A stretch of 64,000 nt of DNA from an uncultured Ilumatobacter sp. (lineage in GTDB: Bacteria > Actinomycetota > Acidimicrobiia > Acidimicrobiales > Ilumatobacteraceae), in the NCBI GenBank assembly GCA_937905835.1, contig CALCXK010000120.1, forward strand, positions 1-64,000, read 5' to 3'. The notes under the pieces are model-generated. The model saw only the letters and a list, made by a program, of their open reading frames with translations, was not told the origin of the DNA and searched no databases. A program made the position numbers and the translations under genes. Position 1 is the stretch's first letter. Each line of letters starts with the position of its first letter. This document shows positions 26,213-35,344 of the stretch, in pieces.

Positions 26213-27679
26213 TCAGGCCGGCTTATCCGGGACGACCATCGCGTCGAGGTCGACGTCGACGATGATGTTGATGGCCGGGTCGACCGGTGCAGTCTCGGCG
26301 TCAGGCATGTTCGGCAGTTCCGGCGGATCGGGGATAACTGCCTCCCTGTAGTCGACCGACGGCGGTGCAGTCTCGACGTCGGCCAACCAGGTGAGCACGT
26401 TCAGCACGCCGAGTGTCCAGTCGCCGCTTCCCTCTCCCTCACACGGTGCGAGGTTCTCGAGGTCCTGCGGCGCCGAAGTACCAAAGATGTTTCCACCCCA
26501 GCAGTTGCCGAGTTCTTCGGTCGCCATACCAACGCCTTCGACGGCGATGTCAGCAACACGGCTGTCACTGACGTCGTTGAGTGTCACGCGGTTGTTCTGT
26601 GCTTCCCAAAGGAGCGTGTCAGGGAACTCGTCCGCCGGCGGCTCTTCGCGCTGTTCGGCGCAGCCGACGTCCCATTCATCAGGCGTGGGCAAGTCGTCGT
26701 TGGCACCCTCTTCGAGAAACGGGACCAGGCCGATGCCCGTCTTGTCATGATCGAATACAAGGTTCTTCGTGATCGTGTTGTCGATACCGCCGGGTGCCAG
26801 GATGCCGTTGCCCATAGCGAGAATCGCCACGTCGATGGCCGGCGTGTCGGCCTGGTTGTTGGAGTGCACAATGTTGCTGACAATCGTGGTGTCGCGCTCT
26901 GGGTAACACAGCTCGTAGCTGCCCGAGTTCGGAACAATGCCGGCACGGTTATAGCGGAAGGTCGAATTTATGATGACGAGGTTGCCGCCGGCGTTGGTGC
27001 CCGAGTAGCCGAGCCCGTTGTGCTCCGAGATCACGTTGTCGATGATCGAGTCACACGGGAAACATTGGCCGATGTAGAAGCCAGCGTCGGGGCTGCCCGA
27101 CGCGTACGAGTTATCGATCTGGCCGTTGATCGAGTCAAAGGCATAGATGCCGTAGTCGCCGTTGCGGATCGCCGTGATGTACGAAGCCCGATAGCCAATC
27201 GCAGAGGTGAAGAACACACCGTTGCTGGTGTAGTTCTGCGTGGTCAAGTTTTCGACGACGACGCCTTTCGCTCCGAGGACGCGAATACCATTGTCGAGTT
27301 CAAACTCACCATCGAGCACCACGCCAGCGCGGTCGGTGCCACGGATCGTGATCTCGTCGGTGACGACGTTGACGGCTTCGTTGTACGTGCCGGGTGAGAC
27401 GAGCACGAGGTCGCCTGGCGCCGCTGCATCGACCGCCTCCTGGATTGCGCCGAAGTCGCCCGGCACACGGAGCACGCCATCGGCGCCGGTGGGCGGATCG
27501 GTTTCGACGGGGGCGTCGGTGGCGGCCGGGGCGTCGGTGGCGGCCGGGGCATCGGTGGCGGCCGGTGCATCAGTCGCAACGGCGGCCTCCGTCGCTGGTG
27601 CTGCATCATTGCTTGCACTGCTTCCGCAGGCGGCGAGAGTGAGCACGGCGGTCAACGCCACGGCGAGTTTGCGTTTCAT
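26213..27679 (-). CDS. Right-handed parallel beta-helix lipoprotein
   Basis: 488 residues. Signal peptide MKRKLAVALTAVLTLAAC, then an Ala/Thr/Pro/Asp tether with tandem APAATD units, then a pectate-lyase-like beta-helix. The start of the fold is FGAIQEAVDAAAPGDLVLVS and GTYNEAVNV, followed by rungs such as NGIRVLGAKGVVVENLTTQN and NGDYGIYAFDSINGQIDNSY. A later loop has CFPCD. Members bind or cleave polysaccharides. No clear catalytic triad is seen. AGGGGAA just upstream of the ATG at 27679 supports that start over 27715. Confidence 0.85.
   Translation of the reverse strand: MKRKLAVALTAVLTLAACGSSASNDAAPATEAAVATDAPAATDAPAATDAPAATDAPVETDPPTGADGVLRVPGDFGAIQEAVDAAAPGDLVLVSPGTYNEAVNVVTDEITIRGTDRAGVVLDGEFELDNGIRVLGAKGVVVENLTTQNYTSNGVFFTSAIGYRASYITAIRNGDYGIYAFDSINGQIDNSYASGSPDAGFYIGQCFPCDSIIDNVISEHNGLGYSGTNAGGNLVIINSTFRYNRAGIVPNSGSYELCYPERDTTIVSNIVHSNNQADTPAIDVAILAMGNGILAPGGIDNTITKNLVFDHDKTGIGLVPFLEEGANDDLPTPDEWDVGCAEQREEPPADEFPDTLLWEAQNNRVTLNDVSDSRVADIAVEGVGMATEELGNCWGGNIFGTSAPQDLENLAPCEGEGSGDWTLGVLNVLTWLADVETAPPSVDYREAVIPDPPELPNMPDAETAPVDPAINIIVDVDLDAMVVPDKPA
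27505..27573. repeat. 18-bp tandem repeat encoding APAATD units
   Basis: Inside the beta-helix lipoprotein gene, an 18-base unit (GGCGTCGGTGGCGGCCGG and variants) is repeated three to four times head to tail. It codes for the hexapeptide repeat of the surface tether. Such in-frame repeats can change copy number by slippage and alter tether length. Confidence 0.8.
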
Positions 27680-27754
27680 GTTTCCCCTAGGTGTCGGCGG
27701 ACGAGTCGGTGCCAAGCACTGCGTCGCCCAGAGTTCTATCGAGATGATGGCAGG

Positions 27755-28264
27755 TCAGGCACCCGTGGCCGAAACTGTGACGGAACCAATCATGCCAGCA
27801 GTCTTCGTGCCATGGATCGAGCAGTAGTACAGGTACGTGCCGGGTGTATCGAAGACGTGGCGGTATTCGTCGCCCGGCGTGAAATTCTCGGTGTTGACAC
27901 CCCAGGCCTCATCGTCGTTGACCGGCAGGACGTTGTGGTCGTTGCGACCGTTGTTGGTCCACCAAATTTCGGTACCTGCCGAAACCTCGACATCCGGGAG
28001 CCGATACGAGTTGTCAAGGGATCGGACCTGCAGGACCTCGCCGTTGGGCGCAACCGGAGCGATTGTCGTCGACGGCGGGACCGTCTCGCCCGGCTCGGGC
28101 GGAGGCAGCAACGTTGTCGGCGGCAGCACCCGCTCGGTTGTCACCACGGCGTCTTGCATTGGAGCCGAATAGGCGTCAGGCCCGTCGGACGCGCACGCAG
28201 CCAGGCAGATCAGGCCGGCCACACCACAGAGAAGTGGAGCCAGCGCACAATTCGACAGCCTCAC
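27755..28264 (-). CDS. Cupredoxin (plastocyanin-like) lipoprotein
   Basis: 169 residues. Lipoprotein signal (AGLICLAACASDG), a Pro/Thr-rich tether (VLPPTTLLPPPEPGETVPPS), then a single cupredoxin domain. Type-1 copper ligands are visible: His in NDHNVLPV, Cys and His in YLYYCSIHGTKTAGM, and the axial Met. Likely a membrane-bound single-electron carrier or copper-binding protein outside the cell. The GTG start overlaps the TGA of the upstream acyl-CoA ligase gene (GTGA, 28261-28264), a surprising pairing. Confidence 0.9.
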   Translation of the reverse strand: MRLSNCALAPLLCGVAGLICLAACASDGPDAYSAPMQDAVVTTERVLPPTTLLPPPEPGETVPPSTTIAPVAPNGEVLQVRSLDNSYRLPDVEVSAGTEIWWTNNGRNDHNVLPVNDDEAWGVNTENFTPGDEYRHVFDTPGTYLYYCSIHGTKTAGMIGSVTVSATGA

Positions 28265-29886
28265 TGGTTCATGAAGAGGTTCGCGTGATCGTCACGCAGA
28301 GTCTTCTTCGAAAACTTGCCGACGCTGGTCTTCGGAACTTCATCGATCCAGACGACTCCCTTGGGCATCTGCCACTGGGCAATCTTGCCCTCGAGATGGG
28401 CGATCACGGCCGCTTCGGTCAGCGAGTCATTGGTACGCACAACGCAGGCGAGCGCTGCCTCGCCCCACTTTGGGTGCACGATGCCGACCACGGCAGCTTC
28501 GGCGACGTCTGGATGAGACATGATCTCGTTCTCCAACTCCACCGAGCTGATCCACTCGCCGCCCGACTTGATGAGGTCCTTTGTGCGGTCGACAAGCCGG
28601 ATCCGGCCCCGGGCATCGACGGTCGCGACGTCGCCTGTCTTCAACCAGCCGTCGTCCGTAAAGCTCTCCTTCGAGCGCTCGTCGTCGTAGTAGGACGAAG
28701 CAATCCACTGGCCGCGACACTGCAGTTCGCCGCTCTGCTCGCCGTCCCATGCAACAGGAGTGGCCGAGCCGGGTTCGACGACGCGTGCTTCGATACCGAA
28801 CGAAATGCGACCAACCTGGGTCCGGAGATCGGCTTGCTCATCAACCGACAGCAACCGTTGATCGACATCGAGATGGCAGACCGACGCGATTGGGCTGGTC
28901 TCGGTCATCCCCCACGCCTGCAAAATCGGCAGACCCGTCTGCTCTCGGTAGGCCTCTGACAGCGAGCGGGGAACCGCCGATCCGCCACACGGAATCGACC
29001 GAAGCGACGATGTGTCTCGACCTTTGAGTTCGGGGAGCACGGCCATCCAAATGGTCGGCACCCCAGCGGCAACCGTGACGCGTTGCTCAACGATCAGATC
29101 TGCAAGCGCCGGACCTGACAGGTCAGCGCCAGGCATGACCAGCGTTGCACCCGTAGCAACCGCCGCGTGGGCAAGGCCCCATGCGTTGGCATGGAACATC
29201 GGTACGACGGGCAGAATCACATCGGACTCGCAGGCCGCGAGGCTGTCAACCATCATCGCCCCCATCGTGTGCATGAACGTCGAGCGATGGCTATAGACAA
29301 CACCCTTCGGGTTGCCCGTGGTACCGGACGTGTAACACATGCTCGCGGCTTGGTGTTCGTCGGCAATTTCCGGGAAGTCGATCGGCTCCTCGGCGGCAAG
29401 GAGGTCTTCGTAGTTGAGTAATGTGTGGCCCGCGAGATCTTCCGGGATATCGCCTTTGCCATCGTCCATCAACACGAGATGCCGGAGGTTCGTAAACGTC
29501 GGGAGAAGCGGCGCGAGTAGCGCCAAAATCGAGCGGTCGACGAAGATCACTTCATCGTCGGCGTGATTGACGATGTACGTCAACTGCTCGGGGAACAGAC
29601 GGATGTTGAGCGTGTGGAGCACCCGGCCCGTGCACGGCGCTGCGAAGTACAGCTCGAGGTGACGAGCGGTGTTCCATGCAAACGTTGCAACGCGGCCATC
29701 GGCGGAAATGCCAAGCGTGTCCAGCACGCCGGCCAACTGCCTCGTGCGTCGAGCGAACTCGGCATATGTCCTCCGTTCGAGACCCGTCGCCGTCGACGTA
29801 ATGATCTCTTTGTGGCCGTGGTACTTCTCAACCCGATCGAAGATGTGGTTGATCGTGAGCGGTACGTCTTGCATAAGCCCTTGCAT
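28261..29886 (-). CDS. Long-chain fatty-acid--CoA ligase (FadD-type acyl-CoA synthetase)
   Basis: 541 residues from the ATG at 29886 (MQGLMQDVPLTINHIFDRV), typical for medium/long-chain acyl-CoA ligases. A5-type motifs: YTSGTTGNPKGVVYSHRS (AMP binding), QAWGMTETSPIASV, and DGWLKTGDVATVDARGRIRL with DRTKDLIKSGGEWISS. It activates fatty acids by adenylation and thioesterification. The frame extends to 30027, but the extension is Arg/Gln-rich, lacks family similarity and would overlap the divergent gene. Confidence 0.92.
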   Translation of the reverse strand: MQGLMQDVPLTINHIFDRVEKYHGHKEIITSTATGLERRTYAEFARRTRQLAGVLDTLGISADGRVATFAWNTARHLELYFAAPCTGRVLHTLNIRLFPEQLTYIVNHADDEVIFVDRSILALLAPLLPTFTNLRHLVLMDDGKGDIPEDLAGHTLLNYEDLLAAEEPIDFPEIADEHQAASMCYTSGTTGNPKGVVYSHRSTFMHTMGAMMVDSLAACESDVILPVVPMFHANAWGLAHAAVATGATLVMPGADLSGPALADLIVEQRVTVAAGVPTIWMAVLPELKGRDTSSLRSIPCGGSAVPRSLSEAYREQTGLPILQAWGMTETSPIASVCHLDVDQRLLSVDEQADLRTQVGRISFGIEARVVEPGSATPVAWDGEQSGELQCRGQWIASSYYDDERSKESFTDDGWLKTGDVATVDARGRIRLVDRTKDLIKSGGEWISSVELENEIMSHPDVAEAAVVGIVHPKWGEAALACVVRTNDSLTEAAVIAHLEGKIAQWQMPKGVVWIDEVPKTSVGKFSKKTLRDDHANLFMNQ

Positions 29887-29948
29887 GTCGGCAGAACGTA
29901 GTGGATCCGGCCACAAAGCTAGGACTCGAACAGCTACCGTCTGCGCCT

Positions 29949-30587
29949 GTGAGTGACCCGACTGCCCTCGAATCGAACGAGCAACCGCACGTCCGACCTG
30001 CTTGGGCTCCACTGATCCTGGCGGCATTCATCGGCCTCGTGATCTGCTCGAACATCGCATCTGCGGTCTGGGCTCGCTGGGTCAACACCAATCCCGAGGG
30101 TCTGCTCCTGCTGTCCTCGCGCAACCGCTACCTAGCGCTCACGTTGGCGGCCGGTGTTTCTCTGCCGTTCTACGTCGTCATCGGATTTCTGCGTGTCGGT
30201 GCGGCGTTCGTCGTCTGCCATCTCGTTGGCCGGGCCTATCGGGACGACGTGATGGGCTGGTTCACCAAGTACCTCGGCCTCACCAAGGAATCGCTCGACG
30301 CCTTCGACCGCGGATTCGAGAAGGCCGAGTGGGCGCTGATCCCGATCTTTGCCGGATCGAACATCGTTGCTGCGCTGAGCGGCGTAAAGCAGACCCCGCC
30401 CGCAAAACTAGCTGCCCTGCTTGCCGTCGGCATTGCGGGCCGGCTCACCCTAATGTGGTGGTTGGCTCGAACGTTCGAGGATCAGCTCGTCGACTTCCTC
30501 GGATGGCTCCAGCGTTATCAGTGGTGGGCCGTCGGAGCCTCCGTTGGTCTTATCGTGCTCGTGAACACCCGCAACCTCCGTCGCTGA
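29949..30587 (+). CDS. Multi-pass membrane protein of unknown function
   Basis: 212 residues from the GTG at 29949 (VSDPTALESNEQPHV); a GTG at 29901 is possible but would leave 14 bases to the divergent ligase start. Four or five hydrophobic segments: PLILAAFIGLVICSNIASAV, LTLAAGVSLPFYVVIGFLRV, ALIPIFAGSNIVAAL, LLAVGIAGRLTLMWWLA and WWAVGASVGLIVLV. The order and the central Arg/Lys-containing loop recall the DedA/SNARE-associated superfamily, but the diagnostic motifs are not clear. Followed 34 bases later by tpx. Confidence 0.7.
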   Translation: MSDPTALESNEQPHVRPAWAPLILAAFIGLVICSNIASAVWARWVNTNPEGLLLLSSRNRYLALTLAAGVSLPFYVVIGFLRVGAAFVVCHLVGRAYRDDVMGWFTKYLGLTKESLDAFDRGFEKAEWALIPIFAGSNIVAALSGVKQTPPAKLAALLAVGIAGRLTLMWWLARTFEDQLVDFLGWLQRYQWWAVGASVGLIVLVNTRNLRR

Positions 30588-30621
30588 CCTGAGTTGCCAA
30601 TTCTTCTGCTACAACTGCGGT

Positions 30622-31116
30622 ATGGCTGAAGTAACCCTTGGCGGCAACCCCGTCCACACATCCGGCGACCTCCCCACAGTGGGCAGTGCCGCACCGTCGT
30701 TTGACCTCGCCGCTGCTGACCTCAGCAGCATCGCCAGCGGCGACCTCGTGGGCAAGAACGTGATCCTCAACATCTTCCCGAGCCTCGATACATCAACCTG
30801 CGCAACCAGCGTCCGCACGTTTAACGAGCGCGCTGCTGGCCTCGATAACACCGTCGTGCTGTGCGTGTCAGCTGACCTCCCGTTTGCCCAGGGCCGCTTC
30901 TGCGGTGCCGAGGGCATCGAGAACGTCACGACCGCTTCGACCTTCAAGTCGACCTTCGGTGCCGACTATGGCGTCACCCTCGTCGACGGCAAGTTCGAAG
31001 GCATCCTCGCTCGCGCCGTGGTCGTTGTCGGCCCCGACGGCAACGTGAAGCACACCGAGATGGTCAGCGAAATCGCTCAGGAACCGAACTACGACGCGGC
31101 CTTGGGCAGCATTTGA
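30622..31116 (+). CDS. tpx: Thiol peroxidase (atypical 2-Cys peroxiredoxin)
   Basis: 164 residues. Peroxidatic Cys60 in PSLDTSTCATSVRTFN and resolving Cys94 in FAQGRFCGAEG match Tpx spacing. It reduces H2O2 and organic hydroperoxides with thioredoxin in the cytosol. It is followed by a strong stem-loop and then the convergent dapB gene. Confidence 0.96.
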   Translation: MAEVTLGGNPVHTSGDLPTVGSAAPSFDLAAADLSSIASGDLVGKNVILNIFPSLDTSTCATSVRTFNERAAGLDNTVVLCVSADLPFAQGRFCGAEGIENVTTASTFKSTFGADYGVTLVDGKFEGILARAVVVVGPDGNVKHTEMVSEIAQEPNYDAALGSI

Positions 31117-31143
31117 TCCAACCCATTCACTGACTCACCGTTG

Positions 31144-31184
31144 GCGTGAGGTAGGTGCGCACCTGGTGCGCACCTATCTCACGC
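31144..31184. terminator. 19-bp stem-loop between convergent tpx and dapB
   Basis: The left arm GCGTGAGGTAGGTGCGCAC (31144-31162) pairs with 31166-31184 over 19 positions with a single G-T wobble and a 3-base loop. On the plus strand it is followed by a T-rich stretch (TTTCGTCGTTTTCG). It is the strongest simple hairpin in the window and should terminate tpx transcription, and possibly dapB from the other side. Confidence 0.85.
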
Positions 31185-31213
31185 TTTCGTCGTTTTCGCG
31201 GTCAGTATCGCGA

Positions 31214-31996
31214 TCAGTCGAGGTAGGGGTCGAGGCTGAGGACCAGGCCCGGGTGCATGTAGATCTGTTTGCAGGCCAGCACGACGCCAGGCATGAAACT
31301 CGATCGGTCATAACTGTCCTGGCGGATCGTGATCGTTTGGCCCTGTGCGCCAAGAATCACTTCCTGGTGGGCCACCATGCCCTCCATCCGGATCGCATGA
31401 GCCCGGATGCCACGCGGGCCCAGGCCCCCGCGCGCTCCCGGATAGATCTCGATCTCGGTGGGGTCTTCGTTGAAGTCGGTGTCGCGAGCGGCAGCCATTT
31501 GCTCGATCGTCTTCACTGCGGTGCCAGATGGCGCGTCGATTTTATGGTTGTGATGGAGTTCGATTACTTCGGCGGTGTCGAACCAAGGCGCGGCCATCTC
31601 GGCAAAGCGCATCATCAAGACGGCTGAGATCGCAAAGTTCGGAGCGATCAAACAGTTCGGGCTTCCGGGCACTTTCGCATCGCCACCGAACGTCGATTCG
31701 AACAGCGCGAGGTCGTCGGCAGTAAACCCGGTGGTGCCGACCACTGCATGAATTCCGTGCATCGCGAGCCAGGGCAGCGTCATTCGGGCGGCGTCGGCTG
31801 TCGTGAAATCGACGACGACGTCGCACCCTGCGTCGGCAAAGGCGCTCAGCTCGGTGCTGATCTCGACACCCGAGATCAACTGACCAGCGCTGTGGCGATC
31901 AACCGCTGCGGCCAGTTCGAGATCGGGGTCGCTCTCCATCGCGGCACACACGGTGCGCCCCATCTGACCTGCTGCTCCACTTACTCCAACGCGCAT
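31214..31996 (-). CDS. dapB: 4-hydroxy-tetrahydrodipicolinate reductase
   Basis: 260 residues. The N-terminal Rossmann fold starts MRVGVSGAAGQMGRTVC. The catalytic/substrate segment is ELHHNHKIDAPSGTAVKT, with the His and Lys that act on the dihydropicolinate ring. NAD(P)H-dependent second step of diaminopimelate synthesis after DapA. Placed downstream of pnp as in many actinobacteria, but separated by 217 bases with a terminator, so probably has its own promoter. Confidence 0.96.
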   Translation of the reverse strand: MRVGVSGAAGQMGRTVCAAMESDPDLELAAAVDRHSAGQLISGVEISTELSAFADAGCDVVVDFTTADAARMTLPWLAMHGIHAVVGTTGFTADDLALFESTFGGDAKVPGSPNCLIAPNFAISAVLMMRFAEMAAPWFDTAEVIELHHNHKIDAPSGTAVKTIEQMAAARDTDFNEDPTEIEIYPGARGGLGPRGIRAHAIRMEGMVAHQEVILGAQGQTITIRQDSYDRSSFMPGVVLACKQIYMHPGLVLSLDPYLD

Positions 31997-32016
31997 ACCC
32001 GCATTCTCGCACGTCT

Positions 32017-32154
32017 CCCGAAAAATGGACCGCCTTGCCGCACCAGAGCGCGAGAACAGTCTCTATTTCGGGTGACTCGTCCAAGCGCACGCAAACCGAG
32101 ATCGCCCCGACGCGCCGACGCTGCAAAACGGTCTCCATTTTGGGAGGTCGGTCC
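32017..32154. promoter_or_regulatory. Three related GGTCTCCATTTTGGG-like words upstream of dapB
   Basis: Two direct copies, at 32056-32082 and 32128-32154, share about 20 of 27 bases (pattern AC-GTCTC-ATTT-GGG-G...GTCC). A third, inverted shorter copy is at 32017-32032. The 217-base region should contain the dapB promoter, so these could be regulator-binding sites. Function is inferred only from repetition. Confidence 0.4.
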
Positions 32155-32163
32155 GAAAACGAC

Positions 32164-32198
32164 GAAGGACGCCGCGGCACTCGGCCGCGACGTCCTTC
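32164..32198 (-). terminator. Intrinsic terminator after pnp
   Basis: 15-bp stem with one mismatch: GAAGGACGCCGCGGC (32164-32178) against 32184-32198, 5-base loop. Read on the minus strand it starts 15 bases after the pnp stop and is followed by TCGTCGTTTTCGG, a modest T-rich tail. Confidence 0.8.
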
Positions 32199-32213
32199 AG
32201 TTGCTGGAGTGGA

Positions 32214-34691
32214 TCAGCGATGACGGCGGCGAGCGCCACCGTTGCCGCCACCACCGCCACCCCGACGGTTGCCACCGTCACGGTCAGCAGCCGGGCGTTC
32301 GCTCTTCGGACCGAGGTCGCCGAGTTCGCCAGCGAGTTCGGCGTCGAAGCTGTCTTCGAAGCTCATTTCGACAACGTCGCTGGCCGGAGCGGACCTGTCG
32401 CCACCCCTATCGTTGCCACGCTCATGGCGCGGTGCACGCTCTTCGCGGCCACCACGGTCGCTCTCGCGGTCGCCGCCACCGGAGCTACTTGTCGCGCCCT
32501 CGGGGATCTCGAGCTCTTGGGAGAGCATGAGGCTGACCTTGCCTTTGTCGTCAATCTCTTCGACCTTGACCTTGACGACCTGGCCGAGTTCGAGGACGTC
32601 GTCCACCGAGTTGATGCGCTTGCCGCCACCCATCTTGGAGATGTGCAGCAGGCCGTCACGACCCGGGAGGATGTTGACGAATGCACCGAACTTGGTGATG
32701 TTCACGACACGGCCGTCATACTCCTTTTCGAGCTCAGCCTTCGGCGGATCGACGATGTTGAGGATGGCCGTCTTGGCCTCCTCCATACGCCATGCCTCAA
32801 CAGCACCAATGGTGACGATGCCGCGGGCACCGTCGTCATCGACGGCGATGTCTGCGCCGGTCTCCTGCTGGATCGTGTTGATGACCTTGCCCTTCGGGCC
32901 AATGACTTCACCGATCTTGTCCATCGGGATGTAGATGGTGCTGATCTTCGGCGCCGTCTCGGCGATTTCGTCACGGGTAGCCGGGATACAGGCGTTCATC
33001 ACTTCGAGGATCTCGAGGCGAGCAACACGAGCCTGGGCCAGCGCGGCGGACAGAACGTCGGCGGGGATGCCGTCGATCTTGGTGTCGAGTTGGAGGGCCG
33101 TGATGGCGTCTTCGGTACCAGCGACCTTGAAGTCCATGTCGCCCATGGCATCTTCGGCACCGAGGATGTCGGTGAGCGTGATGTACTTGCCGTCTTCGTA
33201 GATGAGGCCCATGGCGATACCCGACACGTGGCTACGCACCGGCACGCCGGCGTCCATCAGTGAAAGGCTGGAGGCGCAGACCGAACCCATCGAGGTCGAG
33301 CCGTTGGAGGCCATAACCTCTGAGACGAGGCGCAACGTGTACGCGAAGTCTTCCTGGTTCGGGATGGTCGGCAGGACTGCGCGAGCAGCGAGGGCACCAT
33401 GGCCGATTTCGCGGCGCTTCGGCGAACCGACGCGGCCGGTCTCGCCGTTGGCCCATGGCGGCATGTTGTAGTGGTGCAGGTAACGCTTCGTGTGGTTCGG
33501 CGACAGTGAATCGATCATTTGGTTCATCCGCGGCATCGCCATCGTCAGAACGTTCATGACCTGCGTCTCGCCACGCTGGAACAGACCGGAGCCGTGTGCA
33601 CTCGCGAGCACACCGACTTCGGCAGTGACCTCGCGAAGATCGCCGGGCGCACGGCCGTCGATGCGAATACCTTCGTCGAGAACGCGGCGACGCACCATCT
33701 TTTTCATGAGGGAGCGAACAGCTTCTTTAACCATCTTGGCCTGGCCGGGGAACTCTCCGTCATCACCGCAGAGCTGTGCGACACAGTCGGCAGCAACTGC
33801 ATCGACGGCGGCGTTGCGGTCGCCCTTGGCAGAGATCTTGACCGCGGGAGCCATACCCTTGGCGCCGATCTTTTCGACTGCGTCGAAGATCTCGGGGGTG
33901 TAGTCAAGGACCGGGGTCCACGACATGGGCTCAATCGGGCCGTGTGTGGCGATGACCGAGGCAACAAGCTGACGCTGCAGTGCGATCGATTCCTTGATCC
34001 ACACCTTGCACGCCTGGAGGGCGTCGCCCAGCACTTCTTCGGTGACCTTCTTGGCGCCATCGTCGTAGTAATAGAACGCGTTCTCGGAACCACCGGCTTC
34101 GACCATCATCACGGCGACGTCGCCGTCTTCCAGCTCTCGGCCAGCGATGACGATCTCGAAGGTGCCATTCTCGGCTTCTTCGTAGGTCGGATGCGGGATC
34201 CATTCGCCTTCCTGGCTGTAGGCCAGGCGGACGGTGCCGAGCGGCCCGTCAAACGGGATGCCCGAGATCATCAGGGCAGCGGAGGCTGCGTTGATCGAAA
34301 GCACGTCGTGCGGGTTCGACTGGTCAGCGCCGAGGACAGTGGTGACAACTTGCGTCTCGTGGCGGAAACCCTCGGGGAACGACGGGCGCAACGGCCGGTC
34401 GGTGAGGCGGCAGGTGAGGATTGCATCCTCGGTCGGGCGGCCTTCACGACGGAAGAACGAACCGGGGATCTTGCCAGCGGCGTATGCACGCTCTTCGACG
34501 TCGACCGTGAGCGGGAAGAAGTCCATGCCATCGCGGACGGACTTCGCTGCGTTCGCAGTGGTCAGTACTTGTGTTGCGCCAATCGATGCCACGACGGCAC
34601 CCATCGACTGGGGGGCAAATCTGCCCGTTTCAAAGGTGAGTGTCTTGTCGGTCCCTGAAACGGGTCCGGACACGGTAATGGCTTCAGCCAT
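32214..34691 (-). CDS. pnp: Polyribonucleotide nucleotidyltransferase (PNPase)
   Basis: 825 residues. Two RNase PH domains (first from VSGTDKTLTFETGRF and GSFFRREGRPTEDAI, second around GIRIDGRAPGDLREVTAEVG and ASNGSTSMGSVCASSLSLMD), a KH domain (YIPMDKIGEVIGPKGKVINT) and an S1 domain (VNITKFGAFVNILPGRDGLL). The ~85-residue tail is rich in Arg, Gly and Asp and ends in RGGGGGG...RRRHR, longer than in enterobacterial PNPase and likely RNA- or partner-binding. 3'-5' phosphorolytic RNA decay. AAAGGAA lies just upstream of the ATG. Confidence 0.96.
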   Translation of the reverse strand: MAEAITVSGPVSGTDKTLTFETGRFAPQSMGAVVASIGATQVLTTANAAKSVRDGMDFFPLTVDVEERAYAAGKIPGSFFRREGRPTEDAILTCRLTDRPLRPSFPEGFRHETQVVTTVLGADQSNPHDVLSINAASAALMISGIPFDGPLGTVRLAYSQEGEWIPHPTYEEAENGTFEIVIAGRELEDGDVAVMMVEAGGSENAFYYYDDGAKKVTEEVLGDALQACKVWIKESIALQRQLVASVIATHGPIEPMSWTPVLDYTPEIFDAVEKIGAKGMAPAVKISAKGDRNAAVDAVAADCVAQLCGDDGEFPGQAKMVKEAVRSLMKKMVRRRVLDEGIRIDGRAPGDLREVTAEVGVLASAHGSGLFQRGETQVMNVLTMAMPRMNQMIDSLSPNHTKRYLHHYNMPPWANGETGRVGSPKRREIGHGALAARAVLPTIPNQEDFAYTLRLVSEVMASNGSTSMGSVCASSLSLMDAGVPVRSHVSGIAMGLIYEDGKYITLTDILGAEDAMGDMDFKVAGTEDAITALQLDTKIDGIPADVLSAALAQARVARLEILEVMNACIPATRDEIAETAPKISTIYIPMDKIGEVIGPKGKVINTIQQETGADIAVDDDGARGIVTIGAVEAWRMEEAKTAILNIVDPPKAELEKEYDGRVVNITKFGAFVNILPGRDGLLHISKMGGGKRINSVDDVLELGQVVKVKVEEIDDKGKVSLMLSQELEIPEGATSSSGGGDRESDRGGREERAPRHERGNDRGGDRSAPASDVVEMSFEDSFDAELAGELGDLGPKSERPAADRDGGNRRGGGGGGNGGARRRHR

Positions 34692-35078
34692 GATGATTCC
34701 TTTCGATCACGCGACACCCTGCCGCGTGGCTTCTGTGCGGAGAAAGGAGCCGGTTCCGAGGTCTGACCCGAGATCGACGGCTTGAAATCAAAGACTCCGC
34801 ACGACATCTCGGAGTCATCCACCGGCAACAAGCGCCAGAACTCCGTCGACCGGGCGATCCGGCCAGGGGGCAGTGTACCCACCACGGCAGCAACTCCACG
34901 CGGACCCCCAAAACGTACACCGGCCGCCCGCCGAGGCGAGCAGCCGTTTCACTGTATTTCTTCGTGATTCTCAGTCCTGAGATTCGGGATCAGGTCGTCC
35001 GAGTGCAAGGCGCGTGAGGACGACGTTGCCTCCAGGCAACTTCACGCAACGCCGCAATCGGGCAAGCCGGACCGATGC
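34692..35078 (-). other. rpsO-pnp spacer / pnp leader with two small hairpins
   Basis: 387 bases without a gene. Two short perfect stem-loops are visible, GTTGCCT-CC-AGGCAAC (35025-35040) near the end of rpsO and TCTCAG-TC-CTGAGA (34969-34982). In many bacteria the pnp leader is the site of PNPase autoregulation after RNase cleavage of a hairpin. A similar role here is possible but not shown. A pnp promoter is probably inside. Confidence 0.45.
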
Positions 35079-35336
35079 TCAGCGGCGGAGGCCGAGGTCT
35101 GCAACGATCTTGCGGTAGCGCTCAATGTCAATACCCTTGACGTAGTCGAGCATGCGACGGCGACGGCCGACGATCATCAGGAGTCCACGACGGCTGTGGT
35201 GATCCTTCTTGTGCATCTTGAGATGCTCCGTGAGGTGGGTGATGCGCTCGGTCATGAGCGCGATCTGCACCTCGGGGGACCCAGTGTCGGTGTCGTGAAT
35301 CCGGTTGTTTTCGATGGTCTGTGCCTTGTTGGGCAT
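35079..35336 (-). CDS. rpsO: 30S ribosomal protein S15 (uS15)
   Basis: 85 residues, slightly shorter than the usual 89. Conserved uS15 stretches: HDTDTGSPEVQIALMTERIT, HLKMHKKDHHSRRGLLMIVG and RRRRMLDYVKG. Binds 16S rRNA in the platform. Upstream of pnp as in most bacteria. AGGAAGG ribosome-binding site directly before the ATG. Confidence 0.97.
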   Translation of the reverse strand: MPNKAQTIENNRIHDTDTGSPEVQIALMTERITHLTEHLKMHKKDHHSRRGLLMIVGRRRRMLDYVKGIDIERYRKIVADLGLRR

Positions 35337-35344
35337 AAGACTGC

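Noticed and set aside
27505..27573. Tandem 18-base repeats as a CRISPR-like array
   Set aside because: No spacers; the repeats are contiguous and encode APAATD in frame.
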